The notes beneath the pieces are model-generated. The model saw only the letters and a list, made by a program, of their open reading frames with translations. It ran no database searches and had not been told where the DNA came from. The position numbers and the translations under genes were made by a program. DNA of 39,375 nt. Origin: Deltaproteobacteria bacterium (GTDB lineage Bacteria > Desulfobacterota > GWC2-55-46 > DRME01). Shown piece after piece: positions 16,672 through 24,050 of this stretch (position 1 is the first letter of the stretch; each line of letters begins with the position of its first letter). The DNA is taken from positions 1-39,375 of the forward strand of contig DRME01000091.1 of assembly GCA_011375175.1 (NCBI GenBank), read 5' to 3'.

Positions 16672-17349
16672 TCACTCCTCGGGAAAGTACTTCTTGCCGT
16701 GGATCATGGACGAGAAGAGTCCCGTCCGCTCCCCGATCTCGTGGAAGACCAGCCCGCCTATGTGGGCCGTTAGGTAGAAGATGACGAACCAGAGTCCGAA
16801 CTCGTGTATCTCTTCGGCCGCTTCCTCCACGGCCTCGAGGGCCTCTTCGCCGAGACCGGCCGTGAACCATGCGGCCGGCGCCATGTGAAGCTCCACGCCC
16901 GCAAGGGTAAGTCCCGTGAGGGCCTGGGCTGCGAGCACTACGAAGAGGGCCGTGTAGAAGAGTGAGGCCAGGGGGTTGTGTCCCCTTGAGAGCGGCGGCT
17001 CGCTTTTGAAGCCGCTCAGGTACCAGCGGACGTTGGCGGCCACGCCGCTCCACTGCTCCCCTGTTAGCGGCACTATGTCGCGCCACCGGGCGTACTCGTT
17101 GCCGAGAAAGGCCCAGGCGATGCGAAGCGTGAACGTAAAGACGAAGACGTAGCCCGTGTAGGCGTGCAACTGCTTTACGGGCCTTCGCAGCGCCTTTGCC
17201 ACGCCGAGCGCCTCCATGGCCTCGTTGCCGAGCATGAGCAGCGCAAGCGTCAGGACGAGCAGGGCGTTGGTCCAGTGAAGCACCCTTGTCTGCCAGTCCC
17301 AGACATCCACCACAACACGCCTGTCCATTGTCGTTTTCTCTCTGTCCAT
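16672..17349 (-). CDS. Cytochrome b561-type (Ni,Fe-hydrogenase b-subunit-like) protein
   Basis: This is a 225-residue integral membrane di-heme cytochrome b. It begins VWDWQTRVLHWTNALLV, the usual DxxTRxxHW start of this family. Four helices lie at about 24-42, 62-82, 126-151 and 185-206. Candidate heme ligands are H25, H62, H182 and H196. I chose the ATG at 17349 (GGGAGG 9 bases upstream); an ATG at 17328 is a second option. No hydrogenase gene is nearby. Its neighbours are a PepSY protein and a two-component system, a recurrent combination in which the cytochrome probably moves electrons across the inner membrane. The donor is unknown. Confidence 0.88.
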   Translation of the reverse strand: MDREKTTMDRRVVVDVWDWQTRVLHWTNALLVLTLALLMLGNEAMEALGVAKALRRPVKQLHAYTGYVFVFTFTLRIAWAFLGNEYARWRDIVPLTGEQWSGVAANVRWYLSGFKSEPPLSRGHNPLASLFYTALFVVLAAQALTGLTLAGVELHMAPAAWFTAGLGEEALEAVEEAAEEIHEFGLWFVIFYLTAHIGGLVFHEIGERTGLFSSMIHGKKYFPEE

Positions 17350-17464
17350 CTTTGCTTGCCTCCCGTCTTCGGTCCCATCTTCCGAAGTCGCTTCCCGGCG
17401 GAGCCGGACGGTGGACCGTTCGGCTCCGCCCATGGACGCGGCGTCGAGCACGGTCTTTCCGTCT

Positions 17465-17941
17465 TCAGTCCTCGTCGTCGTGACGGTGCTCGTGGCGGAT
17501 CGCGCCGTAGGCGCCGCCTCTCTTATAATACTTTTCCCGGCCTTTTACAACAGCGCCGTCTTCGGCGTCCACGTAGAGTTCCACCACCGAGCCGTCGTGG
17601 GCCCGAACCTTCACCTCGTAGCGGCCCCGCTCGAACTCGACCTTGATCACCTCGCCGGGGACCTCGGCCGTTGCGGCGGCAACGGCGTCGTCGAGGGAGA
17701 GACGCTTTCTTTCGACGACCGCGCCGTCGGCGGTGCTGACGTAGACTCTTTTGACCGAGCCGTCGGCGGTCCTTATCCTGACCTCGTAGACGTCGCCATC
17801 GAGCTCGGCCCCGATGACCTCGCCGGCCACCTCTGTGGAGGCCGTCTCGACGGCCCGGCTCAGGTCCACGGCCCCGGCGGCCGCCGCAGCGGTTGCGGCG
17901 AGCAGTGTCACGATGGCTGCTGTGCCGATTGTTCTCTTCAT
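17465..17941 (-). CDS. Periplasmic protein with two PepSY-like repeats
   Basis: This is a 158-residue protein with a signal peptide at about 1-24 (MKRTIGTAAIVTLLAATAAA...). It has two tandem PepSY-type repeats, about 26-77 and 81-132. Each reads (V/L)-x-L-x-x-AV-x-x-A-x-x-EV-x-GEVI, then YEV(R/K)(I/V)R-x-x-DGSV, then V-x-x-x-DGAVV. The tail is acidic and His-rich (HEHRHDDED) and may bind metal. The start at 17941 has AAAGGAGG 8 bases upstream. It is first in an operon with cytochrome b561, regulator and kinase. PepSY proteins of this kind often accompany such two-component systems. Its function is inferred only from context. Confidence 0.87.
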   Translation of the reverse strand: MKRTIGTAAIVTLLAATAAAAAGAVDLSRAVETASTEVAGEVIGAELDGDVYEVRIRTADGSVKRVYVSTADGAVVERKRLSLDDAVAAATAEVPGEVIKVEFERGRYEVKVRAHDGSVVELYVDAEDGAVVKGREKYYKRGGAYGAIRHEHRHDDED

Positions 17942-18039
17942 CTTCCTTTCCTCCTTTGTTCGATGTGTCGTCTCTGTTTCACTCCCGCGGGCGGCGCGGG
18001 AGTCCCTGCAGGGAGGCCTTTCCCCTGCGTCCTGATTCC

Positions 18040-18067
18040 AGTATAAGCGAGGAAGCATTAAAGGAAG
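18040..18067 (-). promoter_or_regulatory. Putative promoter and regulator sites of the PepSY operon
   Basis: On the minus strand a TATACT -10 box (18040-18045) is preceded by no good -35. In that position is a direct repeat CTTCCT (18062-18067 and 18050-18055) spaced 12 bases start to start. A weak -35 overlapped by direct half-sites is the usual layout for OmpR-type activation, so autoregulation by the operon's own regulator is plausible. Downstream in the leader is a hairpin ACTCCCGC/GCGGGAGT (17981-18003). Confidence 0.4.
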
Positions 18068-18196
18068 ATGAAAGTGCGGAGGTCTTGAAGGACGGGGCCG
18101 GAGGCGGTCCCTTTTTGCGGCGGCGCCCCTATGGCTGGGGAGAGCCCGCAGCCTCACGGTAAACGATTGACTACGGGTTCTCTTCTGATATAATAA

Positions 18197-18401
18197 GGAA
18201 GCTCTGATTTATTGCACTGAGGGAACCTTTTTGTAAAAAGGTTCCCTCAGACTCCCTCCAAAAACTTTTAACGCGAGTTGGTTTCCCCCTGTTTTGCCAA
18301 GCAAAACAGGGGGAAACCAACTCGTATTGAAAGTCTTTGAAGGGGGTCTGGGGGAAACTTTCTACAGAAAGTTTCCCCCAGCGTAATTAATCAGAGTTTC
18401 C
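18197..18401. repeat. Type A palindromic element, copy A2 (full length, 205 bp)
   Basis: This is the most regular full copy. The outer ends GGAAGCTCTGATT and AATCAGAGTTTCC are inverted. The left hairpin (short form) is GAGGGAACCTTTTT/AAAAAGGTTCCCTC. The central palindrome 18274-18324 has 24-base arms around CAA. The right hairpin is CTGGGGGAAACTTTCT with its complement. The inner flanks CTCCCTCCAAAAACTTT and AAAGTCTTTGAAGGGGG are also inverted to each other. The element is flanked on both sides by ATAA, a possible 4-bp target duplication. It lies between the divergent PepSY and MBL genes. It is clearly less GC-rich than the surroundings. Confidence 0.95.
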
Positions 18402-18496
18402 ATAAGTCATCGGGTGTAGGAGCTTTTCGGCCATGGGGCCCCGAGTCCCCGGTGTACGGCTGCCGGCTGAACGATGAGCAGATTGAGGAAGCCCGG

Positions 18497-19336
18497 ATGA
18501 GAGTACGTTGTTGGGGCTCGCGCGGCTCCATAGCGGTTTCTGGCAGGGAGTACCTCAAGTACGGGGGGGACACCACCTGTGTCGAGGTCACGGCGGCAAG
18601 CGGCGAGACGATCATCATCGACGCCGGCACGGGCATAAGGCGGCTCGGCAACCGGCTCATGGCCGCCGGCGTGACCGACATCCACCTGCTAATCACCCAC
18701 GCCCACTGGGATCACCTCTCGGGATTTCCTTTCTTCAAGCCCCTGTACAGCAGCTCTACCGATATCCGTGTCTACGGCGGACTGCCGACCCAGGCGTCGG
18801 TTAAGAACATCATCTCCAAGACCATGACGCCCCCTTACTTTCCCATAAAGCTCGAGGACATCCACGCGGAGATCAGTTTTTTCGGCATCGGCAACTCGAG
18901 CGTCTCCATCGGCTCGGTCTCCATCAGGACCATAGCGCTCAACCACACGAACGAGGGCGTGGGCTTCCGTTTCGACGAGGGCGGCCGAAGCTTCGTCTTC
19001 CTCACGGACAACGAGCTCGGCTACGAGCACCCGACCGGTCTTTCGAGGACCGACTACCTCGAGTTCTCGAGGGGGGCCGATCTTCTCTTCCACGACGCCG
19101 AGTACAGGCCCGACGAATACGAGAGCACGAGGGGATGGGGGCACTCGGTATTTCTCGACGCCGTGGAGCTCGCCGTCGAGGCCGGCGCGGCGAGGCTGGG
19201 TCTCTTTCACCACAACCAGGAGCGTTCGGACCCGGAGATCGACGCCATGGTCGACGAGGCCCGCGACGTGATCGGCGCAAGGGGTGCCGTTCTGGAGTGC
19301 ATGGCCGTGGCCGAGGGCTTCGAGGCCGAGGTATGA
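18497..19336 (+). CDS. MBL-fold metallo-hydrolase
   Basis: This is a 279-residue metallo-beta-lactamase-fold enzyme. The metal motif THAHWDHL gives H68, H70, D72 and H73. Further ligand candidates are in LTDNEL and LLFHDAEY, and a late histidine is in GLFHHNQ. The N-terminus MRVRCWGSRGSIAVSG with YGGDTTCVEV is typical of the RNase Z/PhnP-like and class-II phosphodiesterase-like group. The substrate cannot be told. I chose the ATG at 18497 with GAGGA 7 bases upstream. The upstream frame is not conserved. Its stop overlaps the start of the methyltransferase (ATGA), so the two are coupled. Confidence 0.88.
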   Translation: MRVRCWGSRGSIAVSGREYLKYGGDTTCVEVTAASGETIIIDAGTGIRRLGNRLMAAGVTDIHLLITHAHWDHLSGFPFFKPLYSSSTDIRVYGGLPTQASVKNIISKTMTPPYFPIKLEDIHAEISFFGIGNSSVSIGSVSIRTIALNHTNEGVGFRFDEGGRSFVFLTDNELGYEHPTGLSRTDYLEFSRGADLLFHDAEYRPDEYESTRGWGHSVFLDAVELAVEAGAARLGLFHHNQERSDPEIDAMVDEARDVIGARGAVLECMAVAEGFEAEV

Positions 19337-20040
19337 AGACCGGCGTCCTCCATATCCCGCGCCAGGCCGCCTCCATGCTCTTTGCCGTGGGCGCGGCCCT
19401 TCTGATTGCGGCCCCGGTCGCCGCTGCCGCCGGCGCGGCGGGTCACCGCCACGTGCCTTTCGGGTCCGTGGAGAGGTATATCTCCGTACTCGAGGAAGAG
19501 GGGCGGGCCGCCTGGCAGAAGCCCCGGCGCGTGATCGATGTGCTGCCTCTCGACGAGGGCGATAGGGCGGCCGACATAGGCGCTGGCTCCGGGTACTTCA
19601 CGGTGCTGCTCGCCGAAAAGGTCGGTCCCCGGGGGACGGTCTTCGCCGTAGACATCGAGCAGGAGATGCTCGACTATATCGAGAGGCGCCTTCGGGCCGA
19701 GGGGATAGGCAACGTCGTCACCGTGCTCGCTGGCGACGACGACCCGCGCCTGCCCGAAGAGGCCGTGGACCTCGTCTTCATCTGCGACACCTACCACCAC
19801 CTGCCCGACCGCGTGGAGTACATGAGGCGGCTGAAGAAGGTCTTGAGGCCAGGCGGCCGCGTGGCGATAGTCGATTTCAGGGCCGAGAAGACGCCCGTGG
19901 GCCCGCCGCTCTCCATGAGGCTTTCGCGCTCGCAGGTCATCGAAGAGATGGAGGCCGCCGACTTCAGCCTCGAAGGCGAGTTCTACTTCCTTCCCTACCA
20001 GTACTTCCTTGTCTTCATGCTCGGCGGGGTCTTCCTGTAG
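19333..20040 (+). CDS. Membrane-anchored or exported class I SAM-dependent methyltransferase
   Basis: This is a 235-residue protein with a hydrophobic N-terminal segment (about 12-38) that is a signal peptide or anchor. A Rossmann methyltransferase domain follows. Motif I is ADIGAGSGYFTVLLAEKVGPRG (80-101), the acidic residue after strand 2 is in VFAVDIEQEM, and LVFICDTYHHLPD and LRPGGRVAIVDFRAEKTPVGP are also seen. The whole is of the ubiE/arsM-like group. An exported SAM enzyme would be odd because SAM is cytoplasmic, so an N-in anchor is more likely. It is coupled to the MBL gene by ATGA overlap. The substrate is unknown. Confidence 0.85.
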   Translation: MKTGVLHIPRQAASMLFAVGAALLIAAPVAAAAGAAGHRHVPFGSVERYISVLEEEGRAAWQKPRRVIDVLPLDEGDRAADIGAGSGYFTVLLAEKVGPRGTVFAVDIEQEMLDYIERRLRAEGIGNVVTVLAGDDDPRLPEEAVDLVFICDTYHHLPDRVEYMRRLKKVLRPGGRVAIVDFRAEKTPVGPPLSMRLSRSQVIEEMEAADFSLEGEFYFLPYQYFLVFMLGGVFL

Positions 20041-20045
20041 AGCCC

Positions 20046-20088
20046 GGGGGTCTCAGACCCAGGGGGTCTCAGACCCAATGGGTCTCCG
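20046..20088. terminator. Short tandem GGGTCT/AGACCC hairpins between convergent genes
   Basis: GGGTCT-C-AGACCC occurs at 20048-20060 and again at 20064-20076, with a third GGGTCT at 20080-20085. It lies in the 51-base gap between the convergent methyltransferase and glyS genes. The cores match the inner hairpin of long-form type A modules. There is no T-run, so a terminator role is only suggested by position. Confidence 0.35.
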
Positions 20089-20091
20089 GCT

Positions 20092-22263
20092 TCAGACGAC
20101 GAGTCTCGACAGGTCGGCGACGGAGATGTAGAGCGAGCGGATCGAGTGGAGGAGCAAGAGCCTGTTGTTCCTCGTCCTCTCGTCGTCGACCATGACCATC
20201 ACGTGGTCGAAGAAGGCGTCGATGGTCTCCTTTACGGAGGCCAGCGCCTCGAAGAGGGCCTTGTACTCGCCCTTGCGGCGGTGCTCCTCGATGACCGGCG
20301 CGAGGCGGCGGCCCGTCTCGAAGAGGCGGCGCTCGTGGTCGGTCTCGAAGAGGGAGGCGTCGGGTCCGCGGCCTTCGATGCGGCGGCCCTTGAGGATGTT
20401 GGAGACGCGCTTGAAGGCCGTCACCAGGCTCGGGCAGGCCGGGTGCTCCTTGAAGCCCTCTATGGCGTTTATGCGTTTCACGGCGTCCACTATGTCGAAC
20501 CAGGGGGTTGAGAGCACGGCCTCTACGGCGTCGTGCGAGAGCCCCCGGCCGAGGAGCTGGTTTCGCAGTCTCTCCCTGATGAAGTCGAGCACGTCGCGGC
20601 GCACCTCGTCGCGCCCTCTGGTGAGCTTTTCAGCGAGGAGATCGAGGGCCTTGTCGACGAGTTCGTCAATGGCGACGCGCAGGCCCTTGTCGAGGATTAC
20701 GGCCACCGTGCCGAGGGCCTGGCGGCGCAGGCCGTAGGGGTCCTGGGCCCCGCTCGGTATGAGCCCCACGCCGAAGCAGCCCGTTATGGTGTCGAGCTTG
20801 TCGGCCATGCCGATGATCGCGCCCGGCACCGAGGCCGGCAGCTCTCCCGACGCGCCGACGGGCATGTAGTGCTCGTATATGGCCGCCGCCACCTCGGCCG
20901 GTTCTCCCGATGCGCTGGCGTAGATGCTTCCCATCTTGCCCTGGAGCGAGGGGAACTCGCCCACCACGCCGCTTACGAGGTCGGCCTTGGAGAGCACGCA
21001 GGCGCGGCCGAGTATGAGGGCGGCGTACTCCTTGGGCGAGTCCTTGGCCGCGGCGAGCCGCACGCGGTAGTCGTCTGCGAGGAAGGCGGCCGGGTCGTCT
21101 CCCGCAACCCCTTCGCAAAAGCCGGTCTTCCCGCCTATGTAGAGGGCCAGGGCCGTAAAGCGCATGACCTTCTCGTAGGATGTGCCGAGCCTGGACTGGA
21201 AGACCACGCCCCGCAGCTCCTCCACCCTCTCGGTGAGCGGCACCTTGAGGTCCTGTTCGTAGTAGAACTTGGCGTCGCTGAGCCGAGCGCGCAGCACGCG
21301 CTCGTTGCCCCTTCTGACGACCCCCATGTCCGACGCCCTCGTGTTCGCCACCGTTATGAAGGCCGCCACGAGCCGGCCCTTGTCGTCGACGACCGAGAAG
21401 TAGCGCTGGTGCTCGCGCATGGCGTTGACCACCACCTCTTTGGGAAGAGCGAGGAATTCCTCTTCGAAGCGGCCGTGGACGACCACCGGGTACTCGACGA
21501 GGTTCGTCACTTCCTCGAGGAGGCCCCTGTCAGCGAGTACCCTCCCTCCGGCGGCGCGGGCCTCCTCTTCGAGGCCCTTTTCTATGATCTCGAGCCTTTC
21601 GGCGGGGTCCACGATGACGCTGGCCTCCCGGAGCGTCTCCACATAGCGTGACGCCTCGCCTACGGCGACGGCCTTTGCCGGAGAGTGGAAGCGGTGGCCC
21701 CTGGTCGTGGAGCCGCTCTCTATGTGGCCGAAGCGGAAACGCACGGGCTCTTTGCCGTAGAGGGCGAGGATCCAGTGGACGGGACGCGCAAAGCTCATCT
21801 CGAAGGCGGACCAGCGCATGGCCTTGGGAAAGGAGAGCGACGAGACCGTATCGGCGAGCATCGCCGGCAGGAGTCTTTCGGTGCGCTCGCCCTTTACGAC
21901 CTTCTCGGCGTAGACGTACTCGCCCCTGGGGGTCTTGATGGTGGTGAGGTCCCCTGGCGCCACCCCCTGGGAGGCGGCGAAGCCGGCGAGGGCCTTCGTC
22001 GGGTTTCCGTTCTCGTCGTATGCGGCCTTCACGTTCGGCCCCCGGGCCTGGATCTTCCTGTCGGGCTGGACCGGGGCGAGGGCCTCGACCAGGACGGCGA
22101 GCCTTCGCGGCGTGCCCATGGTCCTTACGGCCGAGTAACCGAGCCCCGCGGCGCGCAGCCTCTTTTCGATCCCTTCGCCGAGGGCCGCAAGGGCCCCGGC
22201 CATGAATGAGGCCGGTATCTCTTCGGTGCCTATCTCGACTATCAGGTCTTTCGGCTCGCTCAA
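20092..22263 (-). CDS. glyS: Glycyl-tRNA synthetase beta subunit
   Basis: This is the beta chain of the alpha2beta2 glycyl-tRNA synthetase, which recognises tRNA-Gly. It has 723 residues from the TTG at 22263. The N-terminus DLIVEIGTEEIPASFM is the family signature. GPNVKAAYDENGNPTKALAGFA follows, with the HD-like core in the middle and a DALR-type anticodon-binding domain near the C-terminus. The TTG has GGAGGA 9 bases upstream. An in-frame ATG at 22344 lies within a predicted promoter and would add non-conserved residues. The alpha subunit gene glyQ is not adjacent; it lies 11 kb away at 33475-34356. Confidence 0.94.
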   Translation of the reverse strand: MSEPKDLIVEIGTEEIPASFMAGALAALGEGIEKRLRAAGLGYSAVRTMGTPRRLAVLVEALAPVQPDRKIQARGPNVKAAYDENGNPTKALAGFAASQGVAPGDLTTIKTPRGEYVYAEKVVKGERTERLLPAMLADTVSSLSFPKAMRWSAFEMSFARPVHWILALYGKEPVRFRFGHIESGSTTRGHRFHSPAKAVAVGEASRYVETLREASVIVDPAERLEIIEKGLEEEARAAGGRVLADRGLLEEVTNLVEYPVVVHGRFEEEFLALPKEVVVNAMREHQRYFSVVDDKGRLVAAFITVANTRASDMGVVRRGNERVLRARLSDAKFYYEQDLKVPLTERVEELRGVVFQSRLGTSYEKVMRFTALALYIGGKTGFCEGVAGDDPAAFLADDYRVRLAAAKDSPKEYAALILGRACVLSKADLVSGVVGEFPSLQGKMGSIYASASGEPAEVAAAIYEHYMPVGASGELPASVPGAIIGMADKLDTITGCFGVGLIPSGAQDPYGLRRQALGTVAVILDKGLRVAIDELVDKALDLLAEKLTRGRDEVRRDVLDFIRERLRNQLLGRGLSHDAVEAVLSTPWFDIVDAVKRINAIEGFKEHPACPSLVTAFKRVSNILKGRRIEGRGPDASLFETDHERRLFETGRRLAPVIEEHRRKGEYKALFEALASVKETIDAFFDHVMVMVDDERTRNNRLLLLHSIRSLYISVADLSRLVV

Positions 22264-22334
22264 CTCGGGGGTCCTCCGGGCTCTTTGTGCGGCTTTTCGC
22301 GGCCCTCTGCGGGCCTCGTCGGCCGGGCCCGTAC

Positions 22335-22362
22335 AATCTACCATAACCGCCGTATTTTTCAA
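22335..22362 (-). promoter_or_regulatory. Putative sigma-70-type promoter of glyS
   Basis: On the minus strand TTGAAA (22357-22362) and TAGATT (22335-22340) are spaced 16 bases. Transcription would start near 22328, giving a leader of about 65 bases before the TTG start of glyS. This supports that start over the upstream ATG. Confidence 0.4.
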
Positions 22363-22390
22363 GCCTTTTGTGATGCGCGCCGGGCGGCGC

Positions 22391-22421
22391 AAAAAAAGGC
22401 CGCACCCAGAAGGGTGCGGCC
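22391..22421 (-). terminator. Intrinsic terminator for the PEP-CTERM gene
   Basis: Read on the minus strand, a 10-bp perfect stem (22412-22421 with 22398-22407, loop of 4) GGCCGCACCC/GGGTGCGGCC is followed by seven T (22391-22397). It ends transcripts coming from the PEP-CTERM gene and insulates glyS. The 200 bases between it and that gene (22422-22625) hold no gene, only two short GTTGCAGCCCCC repeats. Confidence 0.8.
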
Positions 22422-22625
22422 TCCGCGGAGAGGACTCAAGGGACGATGCCCTTACGGTCTTTTCTTTCGCCGGGCCCTAAGGCGCCATTTCCACCCGGCG
22501 GCCGCAACTCTCACGCAGCCCCCGTAAGCCCCGTTGCAGCCCCCTGTCGTTTTCCTTCACGCAGGGCCTCGTGTATAGCCTCGCGCACCCGTTGCAGCCC
22601 CCCTTGCAGCCCCCCCTTTTCCGGC

Positions 22626-23303
22626 TCAGGCCGCCTTGCGCCTTGCGGCCGCAAGCCCGATGAGGCCGCCGCCGAGAAGCAGCAGCGTCGAGGGTTCGGG
22701 CACCGACGACGACGCCGTTATGATAAGCGAATTACCCTCGAGGTGGGGGAGCGCCGCCTTCGTGTATCCGCCCATGCCATCGGGCGAGACGAAGGCGAAG
22801 TTCGTTATGCCCATGAAGTCGCCGGGCGTGATGGTGATTGTCCACGTCTGGTTGCCGAGCCCTGAGATGACGCCGCCGTCGGTGCAGCAGGGCCACCATC
22901 TGAAATCGGCGCTCGTGGAGGTGAGCTCGCCGGGGTCGTCCGAGTAGACGGTCACGCCCGAGGGCACGCCGCTTATACTCATCTTGAAGACTCCGCCGGA
23001 GAGGTCGCCGGGCGTGTCCAAGATCATGCCCAGGCTCATGTTGCCGGGCGCCCCGGTCGTGTCGGTGTAGAGCCAGAAGTAGGCGGTATCCGGGGCCGTG
23101 CCGAAGGCCGGGTGGCCGGAGCCTGACCAGGAGTAGTTGTAGTACGACCAGGCCGACTTGGGCTGTGCGATGGGTGCCACCGTCACGGAGGGGGTGGTGG
23201 TGGTGGAGTAGCTGTAGGTGATGGCCTCCGCGCGGCGGGGGAGCGCCGGCGTCAAGGACAACGCCGCCGCCACGGCGGCCGCCAATAGTATCTTTTTCTT
23301 CAT
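22626..23303 (-). CDS. PEP-CTERM sorting-domain exported protein
   Basis: This is a 225-residue secreted protein. The signal peptide is about 1-28 (KKKILLAAAVAAALSLTPALPRRAEA). The body is beta-rich and Ser/Thr/Gly-rich with no recognised catalytic motif. It ends in a PEP-CTERM tag, VPEPSTLLLLGGGLIGLAAARRKAA, made of the PEP box, a hydrophobic helix and a basic end. Such tags are processed by exosortase in Gram-negative bacteria that make exopolysaccharide; no exosortase lies in the window. I chose the ATG at 23303 with AAAGGAG 7 bases upstream; a TTG two codons earlier overlaps the spacer. A type A fragment forms its leader, and it is followed by a clear terminator. Confidence 0.9.
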   Translation of the reverse strand: MKKKILLAAAVAAALSLTPALPRRAEAITYSYSTTTTPSVTVAPIAQPKSAWSYYNYSWSGSGHPAFGTAPDTAYFWLYTDTTGAPGNMSLGMILDTPGDLSGGVFKMSISGVPSGVTVYSDDPGELTSTSADFRWWPCCTDGGVISGLGNQTWTITITPGDFMGITNFAFVSPDGMGGYTKAALPHLEGNSLIITASSSVPEPSTLLLLGGGLIGLAAARRKAA

Positions 23304-23327
23304 CTCCAATCTCCTTTACAATAAATG

Positions 23328-23355
23328 TTCCCTCAGCGCAATAAATCAGAGTTTC
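23328..23355. repeat. Type A terminal fragment in the PEP-CTERM gene leader
   Basis: This is the outer end of a type A element only: on the minus strand AGAAACTCTGATTTATTG, then CGCTGAGGGAAC. It lies 25 bases upstream of the PEP-CTERM start codon, so it is part of the leader or promoter of that gene. It looks like the relic left after deletion of the rest. Confidence 0.75.
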
Positions 23356-23704
23356 TTTATAAATACAAATATGCAAATACCGAGCCAGAGAAACCCCGCA
23401 TCATGCCTTCTGCCTGTAACATCTTGTATTGTTTGATAAAAACGAAGCTCCCGCCCCGTGGCCCTTCGCTTTCACGGGGATGCGCGGGGAAAGTGTCAAC
23501 ACTTGTTGACAGGGAGGAGGCGGCGCCGCCGGGGGCTCAAGCTGTGTTCTGTAAGGCTTCTTCAGCAAAAACAACCTATTGCGGCGTTTCGGAGTGACTG
23601 CCTCTGTTGTAGTCTTTTTTTACACCCGAGGAAGCCTCGATTCAAGGAACCTGTTTATTTGCTCTTCGAGCCGCGTCGGCTCTCTTGATCGTCCAACCCG
23701 CGCC
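23356..23704. other. Gene-free stretch with an 18-bp palindrome and a type C module
   Basis: No gene is supported here. Two signals are seen. TGTCAACA-ct-TGTTGACA (23494-23511) is a perfect 18-bp dyad, the size of an operator. The 38-base segment 23657-23694 is the reverse complement of 28082-28119 with two mismatches; it contains an inner GAGCCG/CGGCTC dyad. I call this module type C. In the other location it replaces the centre of a type A element. Confidence 0.6.
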
Positions 23705-24050
23705 GGCCGCCTCGGGGGCTGTACCGGGGGTTCGGGCCGCAAAGGCGTAAAAGATCCCGCCTGGCGCGGGCCGAACCCCACGGTGCAGCCGAAGATCCGA
23801 ATAACATACGGTGAGGCAGGGGGATACGCGTGCCTGTGGCCCCTCTTCAGAAAGTTTCCCCCGGCAGACTGCGGCGGCCGCCTCGGGGGGCTGTACCGTG
23901 GGGTTCGGGCCGCAAAGGCGTAAAAGATCCCGCCTGGCGCGGGCCGAACCCCACGGTGCAGCCGAAGATCCGAATAACATACGGTGAGGCAGGGGATACG
24001 CGTGCCTGTGGCCCCTCTTCAGAAAGTTTCCCCCGGCAGACTGCGGCGGC
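23705..24050. repeat. Tandem pair of type B nested-palindrome elements (B1, B2)
   Basis: A 171-bp unit is repeated in tandem (from 23705 and from 23876), almost identical. Each holds a type B fold (23717-23790 and 23889-23963). An outer stem GGCTGTACCG..GGTTCGG pairs with CCGAACC..CGGTGCAGCC around a core with CGC-aaag-GCG and CCCGCC-tg-GCGCGGG. GAAGATCCGAATAACATAC and a degraded type A right hairpin ending AAAGTTTCCCCC follow. The repeated unit includes about 16 bases from the 3' end of the YfhO-like gene, so duplication came after the element had joined that gene. Confidence 0.9.

Noticed and set aside
16628-17086. An N-terminal extension of the response regulator
   Set aside because: It overlaps the cytochrome b gene in another frame. 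The receiver domain starts exactly at the ATG at 16627.
23579-24018. Several small open frames between the PEP-CTERM and YfhO-like genes
   Set aside because: They are translations of type B/A/C repeats, differ between copies, and have no ribosome site.
23705-24050. CRISPR array
   Set aside because: There are only two long tandem units and no short regular repeats with unique spacers.
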